Source: CAZMZW01 sp964571135
Lineage (GTDB): Bacteria > Chloroflexota > Anaerolineae > Anaerolineales > Anaerolineaceae
Length of the DNA: 64,000 nucleotides
Direction of reading: 5' to 3'
Assembly (NCBI GenBank): GCA_964571135.1
Contig: CAZMZW010000001.1
Span: 597,081 to 661,080, forward strand
The notes under the pieces are model-generated. The model saw only the letters and a list, made by a program, of their open reading frames with translations. It made no database searches and was not told the origin of the DNA. How positions within the stretch are numbered: the stretch's first letter is position 1; the number at the start of each line of letters is the position of its first letter. Below are positions 23,609 through 32,951 of this stretch, piece after piece. Made by a program: the position numbers and the translations under genes.

Positions 23609-24214
23609 ATGAAGCTGCTTCCTGAACCTCTTCAACGATTAGTCATTGCTCTGGAGCGTCTGCCTGGAGTTGGTCCAAAGACTGCCTCACGCCTGGCTTT
23701 TTATTTGCTGCGATCTCCCAATGAGATCGCGGATGACCTGGCCAGTGCACTGCAGAATTTAAAGACATCCATTGGCCAATGTTCGGTTTGTTTTAACTTC
23801 ACCCTTAGCGGCCAGGATCTATGCGATGTTTGCGCCTGCCCGGAACGGGATGCCGGCTTGATCTGCGTGGTGGAAGAGGCTCTGGATGTCCTGGCCCTCG
23901 AGCGCACGGCTGGCTATCATGGGCGATATCATGTGCTGCATGGGGCCTTATCCCCGATTGAAGGGATCGGTCCGGATGATCTGAAAATTCACCCATTGAT
24001 CGAACGGGTAAAGGGTGGGCAGGTGAAAGAGATCATCATTGCCACCAATCCCAGTATGGAAGGGGATGCCACTGCGTTATACCTGAGCCAGCTGCTTCAG
24101 CCCTACAGGGTGAAGGTTACCCGCCTGGCTCGCGGCCTGCCGATGGGGGGAGACCTGGAATACGCTGATCAGAGCACGCTTTTAAGGGCTCTTTCCGGCC
24201 GTCAAGAAATGTAA
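23609..24214 (+). CDS. recR: Recombination protein RecR
   Basis: The 201-residue protein has a helix-hairpin-helix (LPGVGPKTASRLAF), a four-Cys zinc finger (CSVCFNFTLSGQDLCDVC, then C) and a Toprim domain with ICVVEE and TNPSMEGDATALYL. It loads RecA with RecO and RecF at gaps. The stop codon at 24212-24214 abuts the stop of the convergent ATPase gene with no gap. Confidence 0.96.
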   Translation: MKLLPEPLQRLVIALERLPGVGPKTASRLAFYLLRSPNEIADDLASALQNLKTSIGQCSVCFNFTLSGQDLCDVCACPERDAGLICVVEEALDVLALERTAGYHGRYHVLHGALSPIEGIGPDDLKIHPLIERVKGGQVKEIIIATNPSMEGDATALYLSQLLQPYRVKVTRLARGLPMGGDLEYADQSTLLRALSGRQEM

Positions 24215-26563
24215 TTAATTAATTATCCATGCCAAGCCAAATGCTTTAATGACAATATCGCGTTTGGAAGGGGCGATTTTAATTTCCTGAATATCATTTT
24301 GTGATAGATTTTGACCGGGTTGTGGATCTCCCTGCAAAGCAGCCAATTGCTGCTGTAGACTAACCAGGGTTGATTTGGCTCCGTCGAGTTTGGCTTGAGC
24401 TGCTGACCGACGGCGGTTTGCGGAGATTGTGGAACTGGCTCCTGTTGTTCTGCCACGGGTAAAGATATTGATCACTGTTCCTAATACATGACCGCCTTCT
24501 TCCAGTGTGTAATGGGTCACATCATTTTGATATTGATTAACCTTGGCTTGCTGGGCATCAATTTTCCGCTGGAGGTCTGCGCGTTTATTATCAAAAGTGG
24601 TATTCCCGCTTGGAGCACTTTGGACCATCGCCAGGAGGCATCTCTCTTTGAAATGATCCAGGCTTTCCTGTTCTTCAGAAACAATACCCAATTTTTTATG
24701 AACATAGACAATGGCTGCCTGTGTTTCATAGATCCACTCTTCAAATTGGGCCGAACGGGCACTATACCATTTGGGATCTTTTAGGTTATCTGATAATAAA
24801 TCAAATTGGGAATTGAAAACGGGATATTGAGGGAGGGATTTCAGATCAATCGGATCGATTTTCCCACGTTCCCAATCTATGCTGCCAATCCCAGGGTTGG
24901 AAATCCGTACGGCATAAGTCCGGGTGAAGTTGACATTGGGAGTGCGGGAGTAATAATTCACATCCGCCTGCGCGATTAATGCGGGTCGGTATATGGGTTG
25001 GCGGGGGGTATTTTGAGAGGGAAGAATAAATTCCTGAATTTCCACAGGCAATTTTGGTTTTTCGGCTGTGGTAATGGTGTTTGTTGAAGCATTAGCCCTT
25101 GAACCGACGTAGGAAAAGTCCTCAGCTTCAGTTGATTTTTTTGATTTACTTCTAAAAGGTGCCACGCCTGCCAGCTGGTTGAGAGCCGGGATCTGGTTAA
25201 GGGTCAATGGTCCTGCGAGGTAATCCAATGCCCAACGGGTTTGGAAGATTAGTGGTGCTTTGGAATGCACGTTCTGATAGAGGAAGACTCGTTTGGTTAG
25301 TGCAGAAATGATGCGGTCATAATCGCTGCGTGACACTCCGCCAGCTGCACCTTCCAGTCCATCTAACAGGCGCTGTTTATCCTGGTCAGTCTGCAGGCGA
25401 CCGATCATCCAGGTACCGGCATTGGAGAGGGCTTTGTAGTCCACATCCACCGGGTTTTGGGTGGCGAATACTAAGCCCACACCGAATGCACGTGCCTGTT
25501 TGACTATGCGGATCATGATCGGTTTGGAAGCAGGGTTGGCTACCGGCGGCAGGTAACCCAGAATTTCATCAAAATAAATAAGTGCGCGCAGGTTGCCGGT
25601 ACCACGCTGCAGGCGCATCCAGGATTCCACGGCTGCAAAAAGCAAAGTGACAAAGAACATACGCTCCGTTTCATCCAGGTGGGCGATATAAAAAATACTA
25701 TGGCGGGCTTTGCCGTTCTTATCATAGAGCAGCTCCTCTGCATTCAACGGCTGACCTGAGATCCAGGTTTGGAAGGAGGGCGAGGCCAGGAAGTTATTGA
25801 GCAAAAGAGCTAACTGTGAGCGATCCTTTTTTGGGAAAAAGGTGTCCACTTCAAACGCGCCCAGACGGGTGAAGGGTGGTTCCTGGGTTTGCATGATGAT
25901 ATCTTGCAAACTGAGTGATTGTTTCTGCTTCCAAGCATTTTCGATGATATTGGAAAGCAGGATGTGTTCACGCGAGCGGAGAGGGTCGATATCTTTCATA
26001 CCGATGAGGGTCAGAAGCGCGGTGATAATGCTGGCGATCTTGTCGCGCAGAAGCTCCTGGTTGATATCCCAATCCATCTGAGGGGCAGCAAAGGATGCCA
26101 GGATATTGACTGGCACTCCGCCTGTGGAACCAGGCGTATAGATGGTTCGCTCCACAGAATCGCTAAGTGCTTGAAGGTCAGGTTGTCCCAGTCCCCAGTC
26201 CGCCAGTCCTTTTTTCCAGGTATCCGCGGTTTCAGCAGACAATTGCGATAAGGTTTTTCCTGAACGGCGGGCGTTATCCGGGTCAATCCAGGGTTCAAAA
26301 TCAGTTGGTCTTAGATGCGGAAAGTGCAACATCAAGTTAGTGAGATCGCCTTTAGGGTCCACGATAATAGCCGGAATTCCCTGTAAAGCTGCTTCTTCAA
26401 GCAGGTCGATACATAAGCCAGTCTTGCCGGAGCCGGTCATACCGGTAACGATGGCATGCGTGGTCAAATCCGGAGGATCGTAATTAAGGGGGTCAGAGGT
26501 CAGCTTACCCGCTTTAAGATCAAACAGGCGGCCTAGAAAAAATTGAGTGGAATTTGCAGTCAT
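24215..26563 (-). CDS. HerA-like/DUF87-type P-loop ATPase
   Basis: The 782-residue protein has Walker A GMTGSGKTG (41-49), IIVDPKGDLTNL, Walker B LIYFDEI (328-334) and the sensor FATQNP (366-371). This order is that of HerA/FtsK-superfamily pumps. After residue 480 come a Ser/Thr-rich linker and a helical region with heptad-like spacing (about 640-700: LQRKIDAQQAKVNQY). Such proteins form hexamers that move DNA or peptides, but no NurA nuclease is adjacent. Its role is unknown. The start has GAGGG 7 bases upstream. It is monocistronic and ends flush against recR. Confidence 0.8.
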   Translation of the reverse strand: MTANSTQFFLGRLFDLKAGKLTSDPLNYDPPDLTTHAIVTGMTGSGKTGLCIDLLEEAALQGIPAIIVDPKGDLTNLMLHFPHLRPTDFEPWIDPDNARRSGKTLSQLSAETADTWKKGLADWGLGQPDLQALSDSVERTIYTPGSTGGVPVNILASFAAPQMDWDINQELLRDKIASIITALLTLIGMKDIDPLRSREHILLSNIIENAWKQKQSLSLQDIIMQTQEPPFTRLGAFEVDTFFPKKDRSQLALLLNNFLASPSFQTWISGQPLNAEELLYDKNGKARHSIFYIAHLDETERMFFVTLLFAAVESWMRLQRGTGNLRALIYFDEILGYLPPVANPASKPIMIRIVKQARAFGVGLVFATQNPVDVDYKALSNAGTWMIGRLQTDQDKQRLLDGLEGAAGGVSRSDYDRIISALTKRVFLYQNVHSKAPLIFQTRWALDYLAGPLTLNQIPALNQLAGVAPFRSKSKKSTEAEDFSYVGSRANASTNTITTAEKPKLPVEIQEFILPSQNTPRQPIYRPALIAQADVNYYSRTPNVNFTRTYAVRISNPGIGSIDWERGKIDPIDLKSLPQYPVFNSQFDLLSDNLKDPKWYSARSAQFEEWIYETQAAIVYVHKKLGIVSEEQESLDHFKERCLLAMVQSAPSGNTTFDNKRADLQRKIDAQQAKVNQYQNDVTHYTLEEGGHVLGTVINIFTRGRTTGASSTISANRRRSAAQAKLDGAKSTLVSLQQQLAALQGDPQPGQNLSQNDIQEIKIAPSKRDIVIKAFGLAWIIN

Positions 26564-26700
26564 GGGTTCCCTCTTGAGTTTTTCAATTATTAATTAATTT
26601 AGATAATTCTATTTTAAGCTGATTTTGAAAAGAAAACGAGTAGATTTATCAGTATTTGCGTTGTTATGGGTATAATCAAAAGTAGTGATCAGAGCAGAAC

Positions 26701-29049
26701 ATGGATTCATTTGACCTGAATTATTATTCATTAAATATTCGAAAGGGAGAGGAGCAGGATTCCCTCTCCGGCGGTCTTGCTGCAGCTGCACCTCGTTTGG
26801 CAAATCGTTTACGCAAGGATGACTTGCTTACCCTGTTGTTATCCATTCGGGGTAACAAAGATGCAGATGAGCAGGAAATCCATAAGATTACCCTGCAATT
26901 GTCCCAGGTTTTTTTCCAAACAATGGGTTCGGTTACCCGCGCCATGAGTGCAGTAGGTCAGGAGATCAACCGATTATTAATGGATTACAACCTGGATGCA
27001 GCTCATGAGGGTGAGCAGCTTGAAGGCATGCTCAATCTGGCAGTGATTCATAAAGGTTCATTGTTTATCAGCCACTGTGGACCAACCCAGACCTTTGTCT
27101 TGCATTCAGATTCAGTGGACATCTTTGGGCAGGATCTGGATATTAAAACAATTGGTACAAACCGTTCGGTGCAAGTTCAGTTTTACCAGGCAGCTTTGCA
27201 TCCCGGTAATATCATTGTTTTTTCACCAAACCCACCCTATTCCTGGTCAATCACAAATCTGTCCGGAAGTTCATACCTGAGCATGGAACAGGTGCGCCAG
27301 CGATTGCTCAACCAGGTTGGAGGCGACCTTCAGGCAGTCGTTGTCAAAGTGAACCCCGGTAAAGGAATTGTTCAGGTTGGAGAATGGGGGATGCAGACCG
27401 CAGAAAAAGATAAACAGGCTAGGTTCGAGGAGCTCCAACCATTAGGTGGTTCTCCTCTGGATGAATTACGATCCAATCCCGCTACTGAATCAGATACCCT
27501 TCTAGAACCTTCGATGGGATCAGTATTTAACCTATCAGGAAGGCATTTGGGTGAACCCAAAATCGATTCGCAAAAGTTATCCGCCCAACCTTCCCCTGCA
27601 GAAACCCCTGATCAACCTGCAGTTGATGAAGATGAAGCGATTCCGATCCAACCTGGAAAGACAGAACAAAACGCACAAGTTCTGAAGAAAAATCCGCCAC
27701 AGAGTAAACCAATTCAATATACGGGATTGAAACTGATTATTTCCCGGAATTGGCAAAGGCTTCAAAGGTTTTCAATAAAAATCAAAGAGTCGTTACAAGG
27801 GCTGCGAAAAAAAATATTCCCAAACGCCGAGAATTGGCATTTTCTCACACCGGCCATGAAGACTTTTTTGCTTTTGATTATTCCTTTGGCTCTTATTGCG
27901 GTTTCCCTGACGGTATATTCCCGAAGCGGCAAAGATGAGCAATTCACTGGTTATCTTGACCTTGCCCAGCAATATCAGACATTAGCTGGCATGGAAACAG
28001 ACCCCTTCCGCCAGTACGATTACTGGGGCAAAGCTTTGGAAAATGTCAGCAAAGCCGAAGAATATGGATCAAACACGATTTCAGCCGCTCTAAAGCTGCA
28101 GGCACAAAACACAATTGATTCGATGGATCTCACTAAACGGTTGGATTTTCGTCCGGCTCTTACCCAAAAGCTGCCTGAAAATGTCAATATCACTAAAGTG
28201 GCTACTTCAGGTTCGGACGCATATTTATTGGATAAAACCTCGGGAAGCATCCTGCGCATTGCCTTTAATAGTAAAGGTTATTATGAATTGGATGCCAGTT
28301 TTAAATGTGCCCCAGGTCCTTCCGGGTTAAATACAATTGGCCCATTGATCGATCTGATGGCTCTGCCTTCCAATCAACCCGAGAATTACAAGGTGATGGG
28401 AATGGATGCCGAAGGTAATTTGCTTTATTGTTTACCCGGGGGTACTCCTTCTTCTCAAAAAGTACCCACTCCTGCAGGCGGATGGGGGAAAATAGCCAGT
28501 TTCACCCTGGACCAAAGCAACTTATACATATTGGATTCAGATAAAAATTCTGTTTGGATGTATCGTGGATCTGGGATCAATTATGTGGTTACTCCAGTGC
28601 CTTACTTTGATGAAACAGTACCTGATCTTAGTGGATCAATCGATATAGCAGCCGACCAGGAAGAACTATATATTCTAAATGCGGATGGGCATATGGTCAC
28701 ATGCAGGTATAGCGAAGATAAAATTCTGAAAAAGACCTCCTGTCAGGATCCCGCACCATATACCGATGACCGTTTGGGAAGGGAAAAGAGCCCGTGGATA
28801 TTTCTGGATTCCCGTTTTATTGAGATGCAGACAACTCATCTACCAAACTCATCCATCTATATCCTGGATGAGGTTAACCGGGCTGTTTACCAACTTAGTT
28901 ATCAACTTAATCTGGAAGCTTCATTAAAGGTCATGCCCAGCCGGACTTACCCAATTCCAAATCAGGCACCAACAGCTTTTGCCGTTTCTACGTCCCAATC
29001 CATCTTTCTGGCATTTGCCAACCAGTTGTATTTTGCCAGTTTGCATTAA
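26701..29049 (+). CDS. Large one-pass membrane protein: PP2C-like cytoplasmic part and propeller-like outer part
   Basis: The 782-residue protein divides into three parts. Residues 1-260 have SLSGGLAAAAPRLANRL, SLFISHCGPTQTFVLH and LHPGNIIVFSPNPP, which recall the PP2C phosphatase fold without its full metal-site motifs. Residues 260-380 are a low-complexity linker. A single helix lies at about 387-405. The outside part (410-782) has repeating blades such as SDAYLLDKTSGSILRI and DQSNLYILDSDKNSVWMY, like a beta-propeller. I do not recognise a named family. The design looks like a sensor with an external ligand-binding propeller and an inactive phosphatase-like inner domain. A TATAAT box lies 26 bases upstream. 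Confidence 0.65.
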   Translation: MDSFDLNYYSLNIRKGEEQDSLSGGLAAAAPRLANRLRKDDLLTLLLSIRGNKDADEQEIHKITLQLSQVFFQTMGSVTRAMSAVGQEINRLLMDYNLDAAHEGEQLEGMLNLAVIHKGSLFISHCGPTQTFVLHSDSVDIFGQDLDIKTIGTNRSVQVQFYQAALHPGNIIVFSPNPPYSWSITNLSGSSYLSMEQVRQRLLNQVGGDLQAVVVKVNPGKGIVQVGEWGMQTAEKDKQARFEELQPLGGSPLDELRSNPATESDTLLEPSMGSVFNLSGRHLGEPKIDSQKLSAQPSPAETPDQPAVDEDEAIPIQPGKTEQNAQVLKKNPPQSKPIQYTGLKLIISRNWQRLQRFSIKIKESLQGLRKKIFPNAENWHFLTPAMKTFLLLIIPLALIAVSLTVYSRSGKDEQFTGYLDLAQQYQTLAGMETDPFRQYDYWGKALENVSKAEEYGSNTISAALKLQAQNTIDSMDLTKRLDFRPALTQKLPENVNITKVATSGSDAYLLDKTSGSILRIAFNSKGYYELDASFKCAPGPSGLNTIGPLIDLMALPSNQPENYKVMGMDAEGNLLYCLPGGTPSSQKVPTPAGGWGKIASFTLDQSNLYILDSDKNSVWMYRGSGINYVVTPVPYFDETVPDLSGSIDIAADQEELYILNADGHMVTCRYSEDKILKKTSCQDPAPYTDDRLGREKSPWIFLDSRFIEMQTTHLPNSSIYILDEVNRAVYQLSYQLNLEASLKVMPSRTYPIPNQAPTAFAVSTSQSIFLAFANQLYFASLH

Positions 29050-29059
29050 TTGGGTCAGC

Positions 29060-30778
29060 TTATTTTTTATGCTTTAACCAGTCGATGATTTTTTCGGTCG
29101 GCCAGGTATTAATGACCGACTGTTTGTTCACCCAGGCGCGGCGAGCCACGGAAACGCCAAATTTCAGATTCTCGAATTTTTGGGGAGAATGCGAATCAGT
29201 ATCAATACTGATGATTACACCCATTTCAATGGCTCTTCTCGTTTGGACCTCATCCATATCCAGGTGAACCGGGTTACTGTTTATTTCCAATGCCACCTGG
29301 TTTTCCCTTGCAGCTTGAAATACATCATCCCAGATCAGGTCTGCACCATTTGTTCGAGGAAGTTCACGACCGCCTGGGTGGGCGATGATATCTACCAGGG
29401 GATTACTTATCGCTTTCACCAGACGCGCTGTGATCATTTCCCGAGGCTGATAAAGATGTTCATGCAGGGAACCCAGGACAATATCCATGTTTCTAAGAAG
29501 TTCTTCAGATAGATCAAGAGAGCCATCTTCAAGTATTTCTGCTTCAATCCCATGTAATAGGGTAATCTCGCCTTTGTATTTCTCCTGGATTTTTTGAAAT
29601 TCAACCGCCTGTTCTTTGAGACGTTTATCGTCTAATCCGTTTACACCATTGGTCCCAATGGAATGATCAGTAATTGCCAATACTTTTAATCTGCGCTTAA
29701 TGGCAGTCTTGACCATTTCCTCCATTGAAGCCCGGCCGTCGGTCCAATCGGTGTGAATATGCAGATCTGCATGGATATCCTCAATGGAAACAAGGGATGG
29801 CATTTTATTTTCAATCGCTGCCTGGATCTCGCCCCGGTCTTCGCGCATTTCTGGAAAAATGTACGGCAGACCAAGCATTTGATAAATCTCAGCTTCGTTG
29901 GGGCAAAGTGTTTCTTTCAAGTCATGATCGATAAACCCGCGTTCAGAAAGGGAAAGACCTTGCTTTAGAGCAAATTCGCGCAAGCGAACGTTATGTTCTT
30001 TGCTGCCGGTCACAAATTGAAGCAGGCTGCCAAATCGCTCGGGCGGCTGCAGCCAGAATTGGAGGTTTAGACCATCCTCTGTTACAACGCTAGTTTTGTT
30101 ATTCCCATGGCTAAGGACTTGCTTGATACCGTTCAAATTCATGAAAGCCTGCATGACCTGGGCTGGCTCATCTGATGAACCTACAAAATCCAGATCGCCG
30201 ATTGTAGGTTTCCAGCGGCGCAAGCTGCCGGAAATTTCTATGTTCTTTAATCCCTTCAGTCCCTGAATTTTTTCCAGCCATTTTTCAGCAATGGCCAAAG
30301 CTTTGTGAATTGGGAGTCGGTCTTTTTCCCGTTTTAATGCTTCGATACCGGCCAGAATATGTGCCTGGGATTTGGCGCCCATGCCAGGCAGGCTGCTTAA
30401 TTGACCAGAACGGGCTGCCTGTTCCAGCTCAGTAAGAGAAGTAATGCCGGTCTGTTTCCAAAATAGGGCTGCCTTTTTTGGCCCAAGGTCCTGCACTTTC
30501 AACAATTCAATAAGTGAGGGCGGCACTTCATTCTCCAATTCTTGCAAAAAAACCAACTTCCCGGTGGAAATTAGCTCGTGAATTTTCTGGGCTATTGCCG
30601 GTCCAATACCAGAGATGTCCAGGATCTCTTTTTCTGAAAGATTTTTAAGTTCAGTGGATAGGATGCGGATACTCTCGGCAGCCCTTCGGTATGCAAGGAT
30701 CTTGTAAATGATCTCCCCTTTAATTTCCAGCAGGTTAGCGATGCGGTCAAAAATAGCTGCGATTTCTAAGTTGTTCAT
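29060..30778 (-). CDS. polX: DNA polymerase X family protein with PHP domain
   Basis: The 572-residue protein has a helix-hairpin-helix N-terminal part (ISGIGPAIAQKI, LPGMGAKSQAHIL), a polymerase-beta core with GSLRRWKPTIGDLDF carrying the paired catalytic Asp residues, and a C-terminal PHP domain from about 335. The PHP metal ligands are visible as HADLHIHTDWTDG, AITDHS, GIEAEI, GSLHEHL, IIAHPGGR and SIDTDSH. Length equals Bacillus subtilis PolX (570). It fills gaps in base-excision repair and has 3'-5' exonuclease activity. I chose the ATG at 30778 over the upstream start at 30829 because TATAAT lies 6 bases before it and the family N-terminus (MNNLEIAAIFD) starts there. Confidence 0.92.
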   Translation of the reverse strand: MNNLEIAAIFDRIANLLEIKGEIIYKILAYRRAAESIRILSTELKNLSEKEILDISGIGPAIAQKIHELISTGKLVFLQELENEVPPSLIELLKVQDLGPKKAALFWKQTGITSLTELEQAARSGQLSSLPGMGAKSQAHILAGIEALKREKDRLPIHKALAIAEKWLEKIQGLKGLKNIEISGSLRRWKPTIGDLDFVGSSDEPAQVMQAFMNLNGIKQVLSHGNNKTSVVTEDGLNLQFWLQPPERFGSLLQFVTGSKEHNVRLREFALKQGLSLSERGFIDHDLKETLCPNEAEIYQMLGLPYIFPEMREDRGEIQAAIENKMPSLVSIEDIHADLHIHTDWTDGRASMEEMVKTAIKRRLKVLAITDHSIGTNGVNGLDDKRLKEQAVEFQKIQEKYKGEITLLHGIEAEILEDGSLDLSEELLRNMDIVLGSLHEHLYQPREMITARLVKAISNPLVDIIAHPGGRELPRTNGADLIWDDVFQAARENQVALEINSNPVHLDMDEVQTRRAIEMGVIISIDTDSHSPQKFENLKFGVSVARRAWVNKQSVINTWPTEKIIDWLKHKK

Positions 30779-30784
30779 AACGGT

Positions 30785-30790
30785 ATTATA
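30785..30790 (-). promoter_or_regulatory. -10 element of polX, probable leaderless start
   Basis: TATAAT on the minus strand ends 6 bases before the polX ATG, and no Shine-Dalgarno is present. It lies in the 44-base gap between polX and the divergent D-amino-acid enzyme gene. Confidence 0.45.
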
Positions 30791-30822
30791 CTTTTGAAAA
30801 CTTCCCGACCAGGAATTTAATA

Positions 30823-31953
30823 ATGCCAAATGATATCTTTAAAAAAATAACAAAGCCCACACTCTTGCTGGACATAGCACAAGCTGTAAAAAACATTAAT
30901 TTCATGGTTTCCAAATGCCAGGCCCAGGGGAAACAATTCCGACCACACTTTAAGACTCATCAATCTGCCGAAATCGGAGACTTATACCGAAAAGCAAGTG
31001 TGAAGACCATCACAGTCTCTTCTGTTTCGATGGCAAGATATTTTGCCAGCCATGGCTGGAAAGATATCACCATTGCTTTCCCGGTAAACTGGCGAGAAAT
31101 CAATGAGATAAATACCCTGGCAGACCATAACCATCTCGAATTGTTGGTGGAGTCTCCTGAGACAGTTGAATTTTTACAAAAGAATTTACGGTTATTAACT
31201 GAGGTATGGATCAAAATTGATGTTGGTGCGCACCGAGCCGGGTTGAACTGGCAAAATAAGGAGGAGATCACCGGCCTGGTAAATGGGATATTGCATTGCG
31301 ATAAATTGATCCTGCGTGGATTTCTTACTCATGATGGAAGAACTTATCACGCGCGATCCCTTGATGAAATAAAAAGCCTATATAAAGAAAGTTGTGCTCA
31401 TTTGAATGAAGTGAGCAAATGGTTTGAGGAAACCCGTAAATCTGCATTTGGAATTTCTGTAGGAGATACTCCGGGTTGTTGGCTGAGCGATGATCTGGGG
31501 GATGTGGATGAAATCCGGCCAGGGAATTTTCTCTTTTTTGATATTTGGCAGTACCTTTTAGGTGTTTGCAAATCTGAACAAATAGCAGTTGCGGTTGCCT
31601 GCCCGGTGGTTGCCAAACATAAAGAGAGGCTGGAAGTGGTTATTTATGGGGGTGCAATCCATCTTTCCAAGGAATATATATTGAAGGAGGGGGTCCCAAT
31701 TTATGGATTGGCAGCATTCCCTGAGGGTAAGAGATGGGGGCTCCCTGAAAAGGATTGCTACGTTTCGTCCCTTTCCCAGGAACACGGAATTGTGAAAATG
31801 AACGAAGAATCTTTCAAAAAAATCCATGTGGGTGATTTATTATTCATCCTTCCGGTTCATTCTTGTCTTACAGCTGATGCCATGGGTCATTACCTGACCC
31901 TGGATGGCCGCAGGATTGAGATGATGAAAAAAGAGAATAGTGCGGTGGTTTAG
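30823..31953 (+). CDS. PLP-dependent D-threonine aldolase/D-serine dehydratase family enzyme
   Basis: The 376-residue fold-type III PLP enzyme has RPHFKTH, with the PLP lysine at K44. A TIM barrel follows with VWIKIDVGAHRAGL, HDGRTY, SVGDTPGCW and DEIRPGNF. A C-terminal PVHSCLTADAM provides the His and Cys (about 345 and 347) that bind the second metal. Members cleave D-threonine or dehydrate D-serine. Which one this does is not clear from motifs. Its start lies close to polX, divergently, and tRNA-Sec follows downstream on the other strand. Confidence 0.85.
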   Translation: MPNDIFKKITKPTLLLDIAQAVKNINFMVSKCQAQGKQFRPHFKTHQSAEIGDLYRKASVKTITVSSVSMARYFASHGWKDITIAFPVNWREINEINTLADHNHLELLVESPETVEFLQKNLRLLTEVWIKIDVGAHRAGLNWQNKEEITGLVNGILHCDKLILRGFLTHDGRTYHARSLDEIKSLYKESCAHLNEVSKWFEETRKSAFGISVGDTPGCWLSDDLGDVDEIRPGNFLFFDIWQYLLGVCKSEQIAVAVACPVVAKHKERLEVVIYGGAIHLSKEYILKEGVPIYGLAAFPEGKRWGLPEKDCYVSSLSQEHGIVKMNEESFKKIHVGDLLFILPVHSCLTADAMGHYLTLDGRRIEMMKKENSAVV

Positions 31954-31989
31954 AGGTTATGGAAAAAATTTGCTGAATTGTATAAAAGG

Positions 31990-32084
31990 CGGGAATGGAT
32001 GGGAGTCGAACCCACTGCGGCCTGCGAAGCAGCCCGCCACGCGGTGTTGAAGACCGGGGGATCCACCGGGATCCAACCATCCCC
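31990..32084 (-). tRNA. selC: tRNA-Sec (selenocysteine, anticodon TCA)
   Basis: The 95-base gene has the features that set tRNA-Sec apart. The acceptor stem has 8 pairs (GGGGATGG with CCATTCCC), the D-stem has 6 pairs (GGATCC/GGATCC) with a 4-base loop, and the anticodon loop is CTTCAAC. A long variable arm has a stem about 9 long with one mismatch, and the T-arm is GTGGG/CCCAT with TTCGACT. The discriminator is G, as in other selC genes, and CCA is not encoded. The length equals E. coli selC. selA, selB and selD are not in this window. Confidence 0.93.
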
Positions 32085-32124
32085 ACCCTAAGCATAATCG
32101 AGAGATTTGGGTTTGTAAAGAATA

Positions 32125-32880
32125 TCAGGACAATGACTCTTCAACGAATTGCCTGAATTGAGGTTTGATCATCACCACTCTTTTTACTCCCAGCATTTGT
32201 CTAAAAGTTGCTCCCTGGCTGACAGATTTGATAACCTGTCTTTCATCTTCCACCAGGATACCGGAAAGAATCCCAATATTAAGATCAAATAGAATGGGGG
32301 ATAGAGGTGTGCTTGGACCGATGAGCATCACTATTGCATTTTCTCGACATAAAGCGAGGTTGTCTTCCAGCGTATGATTTATTAAAGTCGATGCGCTGAT
32401 CGCAATCAGATCAGATTGTTGAATAACCTCTTCAGCATTTTCTGCAAATAGTTCACCAGGAGCGGGATTCTGTTCCAGAACCCAACAGTGGCTTGCCGCC
32501 ACTTTTATTTTTGGAATGAAAGGAAAATGCCCAATAATAGTTACGTTTTTGCCTATTGATAATTTGGTTGCCAGCATCGAAGCATCCAACGGAATGAGCA
32601 ACGTTGAGTTTATGCCAATGATCGAATTAATTGAGGCAAAACCGATTGAGGCTTCTAGCGGATTCTCGGAAAGGGCGTAATTTGATAATTCTTTCGCAGT
32701 TTTTAAGTGTAAGAAACCAGCATCCCGAATCGTTTCTTCACCATGTGGTTTAATACTTATAGATGTGGAAGAGATTCCGCAGCGTTGGCTGCAAACCAAA
32801 GTGGAATGAGTGCTTAAAAAAACTTCTCGGACTGGAGCATCATTTTCAATGGAAGAAATTAATATATTTATAATATCCAT
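32125..32880 (-). CDS. DUF364/DUF4213 family protein, putative heavy-metal chelation
   Basis: The 251-residue protein has an enolase-N-terminal-like first part (DUF4213, about 1-80) and a C-terminal DUF364 domain containing NVTIIGHFPFIPKI, VLEQNPAPGELF, DLIAISASTLINHTLE and VMLIGPSTPLSPILFD. The family is tied to metal or cofactor handling by context in other genomes only. Residues around CSQRCGISS hold two Cys that may be ligands. It is not in a recognisable metal operon here. Confidence 0.8.
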   Translation of the reverse strand: MDIINILISSIENDAPVREVFLSTHSTLVCSQRCGISSTSISIKPHGEETIRDAGFLHLKTAKELSNYALSENPLEASIGFASINSIIGINSTLLIPLDASMLATKLSIGKNVTIIGHFPFIPKIKVAASHCWVLEQNPAPGELFAENAEEVIQQSDLIAISASTLINHTLEDNLALCRENAIVMLIGPSTPLSPILFDLNIGILSGILVEDERQVIKSVSQGATFRQMLGVKRVVMIKPQFRQFVEESLS

Positions 32881-32951
32881 TGTTCAACTAATCCCATCCG
32901 AAGATAGTTTGTTTTTGCGAGCTGGTAATCTGACCAATGATGATGCAAGTA

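Noticed and set aside
30823..32880. A selenoprotein gene next to tRNA-Sec
   Set aside because: The flanking reading frames are complete without an in-frame TGA, and no SECIS-like hairpin was seen.
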